Assembly: GCA_018303225.1 (NCBI GenBank)
Contig: JAGVYO010000040.1
Location: 1 to 7,964 of the forward strand
Source of the DNA: Candidatus Woesearchaeota archaeon
GTDB lineage: Archaea; Nanobdellota; Nanobdellia; Woesearchaeales; JAGVYO01
DNA: 7,964 nucleotides
Reading direction: 5' to 3'
This document shows, piece by piece, positions 5,521 to 7,964 of the stretch (positions within the stretch are counted from its first letter, which is position 1; each line of letters begins with the position of its first letter). Made by a program: the position numbers and the translations under genes. The notes below the pieces were generated by a model. That model saw only the letters and a list, made by a program, of their open reading frames with translations. It had not been told where the DNA came from and searched no databases.

Positions 5521-6249
5521 TTGATCTTCAAGGTCTTCAATGAGGTTTTTAAGCAGTATCCGGGCCTGCACGTCGGCATCCTGGTGGCTAAAAATATTGA
5601 TAATGGCGGCACGGATGAAAAGATATTCCACCTTCTGGAAGAAATCGAAAGCCTTCTCCGCTCCGAATTTGACAAAGACGATTTCCACAAGAAAAAGCTC
5701 CCTGCCCAGCCAAGGGCCCGGCTGATAGATACGTGGCGTTCAGCGTATCGGGAGTTCGGCGTTGAACCGCACCAATACCACACGGCCTTGGAAGGATTGC
5801 TGAGAAAGGTGCTGGAAGGCCATAAGCTGCATCCCAACACCAAGCTGGTGGACTGCTGCAGGTTCCTGTCGCTGAAGCACATGGTTCCAATCAGCGCGGC
5901 CGATCTGGACCGGATTGAAGGGGACATTTTTCTCAGCAAAGCAGTCGGAGAGGAGGATTTCACCAATCCCGAAACAAAAGAAGTGGAGACGCCGCAAAAA
6001 GGCGAAGTGATCTACTCGGATGCAGCCAAGGTGCTGTACAGAAGATGGAACTGGCTGGAGAACGAGCACGTGCGCATCACCGAAGACACGAAGAACGCCG
6101 TCATTTTCGTGGACGGATTGCCGCCCATCGAAAAGGAGTACGTGGAGAACGTGCTGGCGGAAGCGCAGAAGGTCATCCCGCTGTTCTGCGGCGGAAAGAT
6201 GCAGATAGGGATCGCTACCGAGCCGCGCAATGTGGTGAAGATTCCGTAA
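5521..6249 (+). CDS. B3/B4 (tRNA synthetase beta-subunit-like) domain protein
   Basis: This stand-alone 242-aa protein resembles the B3/B4 editing domain of the phenylalanyl-tRNA synthetase beta chain. Recognised family blocks are WRSAYREFGVEP (residues 72-83), LVDCCRFLSLKH (109-120), DLDRIEGDIFLSKA (128-141) and GEVIYSDAAKVLYRRWNW (161-178), then KNAVIFVDGLPP (191-202). In PheRS this domain hydrolyses mischarged Tyr-tRNA; free-standing relatives are thought to act on aminoacyl-tRNAs, but the substrate here is unknown. There is no signal peptide or membrane segment, so it is cytoplasmic. It starts at TTG with a good SD, after a structured 180-nt gap. argS begins 48 nt downstream from its own promoter, and the neighbourhood suggests, but does not prove, a role in tRNA charging quality. 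Family confidence is good; biological role is inference. Confidence 0.85.
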   Translation: MIFKVFNEVFKQYPGLHVGILVAKNIDNGGTDEKIFHLLEEIESLLRSEFDKDDFHKKKLPAQPRARLIDTWRSAYREFGVEPHQYHTALEGLLRKVLEGHKLHPNTKLVDCCRFLSLKHMVPISAADLDRIEGDIFLSKAVGEEDFTNPETKEVETPQKGEVIYSDAAKVLYRRWNWLENEHVRITEDTKNAVIFVDGLPPIEKEYVENVLAEAQKVIPLFCGGKMQIGIATEPRNVVKIP

Positions 6250-6266
6250 TTCTGAAAACCAATACA

Positions 6267-6274
6267 TTTATATT
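6267..6274 (+). promoter_or_regulatory. Leaderless archaeal promoter of argS (TATA box)
   Basis: TTTATATT follows AATACA, and its centre is about 27 nt before the ATG at 6298. It lies in the 48-nt gap after the B3/B4 gene, and there is no SD near the start codon. Confidence 0.65.
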
Positions 6275-6297
6275 TGTTCCATCGTTGAAAATCTCTT

Positions 6298-7964
6298 ATG
6301 GAACTCTTCGAATCCCACCTCAAAAAAATCCTGAAAAAGCACCTCAAGCAGGATGTTGACCTGCAGACCCCTCCCAGTCCGGAGATGGGTGATTACGCGA
6401 TCCCCTGCTTCCCCTTCGCCAGGATCCTGAAGAAAGACCCGAAGCTGATTGCGGAAGAGCTGGCCAAAAAAATCAAGACAGACCATCTCATCAAACAGGC
6501 CGTAGCCGCAGGGCCGTACCTGAACTTCTTCATGAACAAGGCCCACTGGAACCAGAGCATTGTCCAGCAGATTCTGAAGGAAAAAGGCCAGTACGGATCG
6601 GTGCTGCTGGGAAAAGGAAAGAAAGCCCTGATCGAGCACACCAGCATAAACCCAAACGCCTCTCCGCATGTCGGCAGGGCAAGAAATGCCATCATCGGCG
6701 ACGCGGTTACCCGCTTATTGAAATTCCAGGGCTACAAAGTGGAAACGCATTATTTCGTGAACGATGTAGGCAAGCAGATAGCCATGCTGGTATTGGGCTG
6801 CGAAGGGAAGAAAAAAGTAACGTTTGAGAAGCTGCTCGGCATCTACATCGACATCAACAAAAAGCTTGAGAAAAAGCCGGAGCTGGAGAAGAAGGTCTTT
6901 GAGCTGCTGCATAACCTGGAAAAGAAAGACCGTTCGACGATAAAGAAATTCCGGGATGTGGTGAAGATCTGCATTGACGGCCAGACCGAAATCATGGAGG
7001 AATTAGGCATTCATTACGATGCCTTTGACTACGAATCCGATTATCTGTGGGACAAACAAACCGAAAAAATCCTGGAAAAACTGAAAGACACCGGCAAGCT
7101 GTTCGAGGACGATGAGAAGCGGTGGGTGCTGGACCAGCAGGAATTCAACCTGGCCATGAAAAGCCCTGTGCTTGTTTTGACAAGAGCCGACAAGACCTCG
7201 CTGTATCCGCTGCGGGATCTGGCGTATACCATCGACAAGCTCCAGAGGGGGTTTCACGAAAACATCCTTGTCCTGGGAGAAGACCAGAAGCTCTATTTCC
7301 AGCAGCTTTCCGCTGCTTTGTCGGTCCTCAATTACAAAGCCCCGCGGGTGATCCATTACTCGTTTGTGCTGCTGCAGGAGGGCAAGATGTCTACCCGCAA
7401 GGGCAACCTGGTCCTGTTGAAGGATTTCATGGAAGAGGCCCTGCAGAAGGCGACGCACGAAGTAAAGACGCGAAATCCTAAACAGACTCCTTCCAAGATC
7501 CAAAAAACCGCCCGTTCCATCGGCTACGGGGCCATCAAATACACAATCCTGAAAGTTTCCCCGGAGAAAAACGTCACGTTTGACTGGACGCAGGCGCTGT
7601 CGTTTGAGGGGGATGCAGGGCCCTACCTGCAATACGCCTATGCCCGGATCCAGAGCATCTTCCGCAAGCACGGAAAAAAGCCCGATTCGGCAGCGGATCT
7701 CTCGCTGCTCGTCCATCCCGGCGAACAGCTTCTGCTCAGGCACCTGAGTCGGTTCCAGGAGACCCTGACCAACGCCTGCCAGGCCCTGAAGCCCCATCTG
7801 ATTGCGGTGTACGCCTACCAGCTGGCCCAGCTGTTCAATGAATTCTACCATGCCTGCCCGATCCTGAAAGAAGGGGAAGATTTAAAAAAAGCAAGGCTTC
7901 TTTTATGCGAGGCCGTTGCGCAGGTGCTCGCGAACAGCCTTCAGCTGTTGGGCATCGACATCAT
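6298..7964 (+). CDS. argS: Arginyl-tRNA synthetase (3' end cut by window)
   Basis: This class I aminoacyl-tRNA synthetase charges tRNA-Arg with arginine using ATP. The frame is open for 555 codons to the window edge. The N-terminal tRNA-D-loop-recognition domain spans about residues 1-80. The catalytic HIGH motif appears as HVGR (124-127, within NPNASPHVGRARNAIIGD). The second signature is KMSTRKGN (363-370). LYPLRDLAYTIDKLQRG and LGEDQKLYFQQL lie between them. The DALR-type anticodon-binding domain begins near GDAGPYLQYAYARIQSI (about 438) and continues to the edge. The last visible residues, LQLLGIDI, match the usual near-terminal LLGI segment, so only a few codons should be missing. No frameshift is visible. 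The ATG at 6298 is fixed by the leaderless promoter. Confidence 0.97.
   Translation, partial: MELFESHLKKILKKHLKQDVDLQTPPSPEMGDYAIPCFPFARILKKDPKLIAEELAKKIKTDHLIKQAVAAGPYLNFFMNKAHWNQSIVQQILKEKGQYGSVLLGKGKKALIEHTSINPNASPHVGRARNAIIGDAVTRLLKFQGYKVETHYFVNDVGKQIAMLVLGCEGKKKVTFEKLLGIYIDINKKLEKKPELEKKVFELLHNLEKKDRSTIKKFRDVVKICIDGQTEIMEELGIHYDAFDYESDYLWDKQTEKILEKLKDTGKLFEDDEKRWVLDQQEFNLAMKSPVLVLTRADKTSLYPLRDLAYTIDKLQRGFHENILVLGEDQKLYFQQLSAALSVLNYKAPRVIHYSFVLLQEGKMSTRKGNLVLLKDFMEEALQKATHEVKTRNPKQTPSKIQKTARSIGYGAIKYTILKVSPEKNVTFDWTQALSFEGDAGPYLQYAYARIQSIFRKHGKKPDSAADLSLLVHPGEQLLLRHLSRFQETLTNACQALKPHLIAVYAYQLAQLFNEFYHACPILKEGEDLKKARLLLCEAVAQVLANSLQLLGIDI

Noticed and set aside
7003..7851. 282-codon open frame on the minus strand
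   Set aside because: It is antisense to argS, whose conserved motifs fill the + frame. Its translation is rich in Gln, Leu and Val with no domain I recognise and is typical of a complementary-strand shadow.
1..7964. CRISPR array, tRNA, rRNA or insertion sequence
   Set aside because: I saw no spaced repeat series, cloverleaf, rRNA-like block, transposase or terminal inverted repeats. The only repeats are the tandem copies and short inverted arms already described.

Overview
The window looks like a piece of an archaeal chromosome, probably from a DPANN-type lineage such as Woesearchaeota or a relative. This is inferred from promoter architecture and gene content; no marker gene settles it. Four genes have a TTTAAATA-, TTTATAAG- or TTTATATT-like box 30 to 34 nt before the start codon, with no Shine-Dalgarno. 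That is the expected arrangement for archaeal leaderless mRNAs. Two other genes have an SD-like element instead. All genes lie on the + strand, and the window is densely packed with housekeeping genes.

Layout: (1) the last codons of an unidentified gene (2-73). (2) A 109-aa unknown protein followed 12 nt later by argG, argininosuccinate synthase. (3) A 119-aa unknown protein with its own leaderless promoter. (4) A riboflavin pair: ribD, broken by an exact 58-bp tandem duplication, and ribB, which overlapped the original ribD stop in an ATGA. (5) An 82-bp gap with a TGTCTA/TAGACA repeat cluster, then argH, broken by a small deletion. (6) A 180-bp gap with a T-tract and a strong hairpin, then a TTG-started B3/B4 (tRNA-editing-like) domain protein with an SD. 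(7) argS, arginyl-tRNA synthetase, running off the right edge about a few codons before its expected end.

How the genes fit together: argG and argH encode the last two steps of arginine synthesis (citrulline + aspartate to argininosuccinate, then to arginine + fumarate). ArgS charges the arginine onto tRNA, and the B3/B4 protein beside it may police aminoacyl-tRNAs. RibD and RibB feed the two precursor branches of riboflavin. These are bacterial-type riboflavin enzymes.

The most notable signal is structural damage. Two conserved genes 1.5 kb apart each carry one frame-breaking indel whose original sequence can be reconstructed: +58 bp in ribD, and about -32 bp between GAACAG repeats in argH. 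argH also has a 15-bp in-frame tandem duplication. These are duplication and slippage events rather than single-base errors. They indicate recent gene decay, strain variation, a switchable tandem repeat, or assembly artefacts; raw reads would decide. I found no clearly new multi-gene system, no CRISPR array, no tRNA or rRNA and no mobile element.
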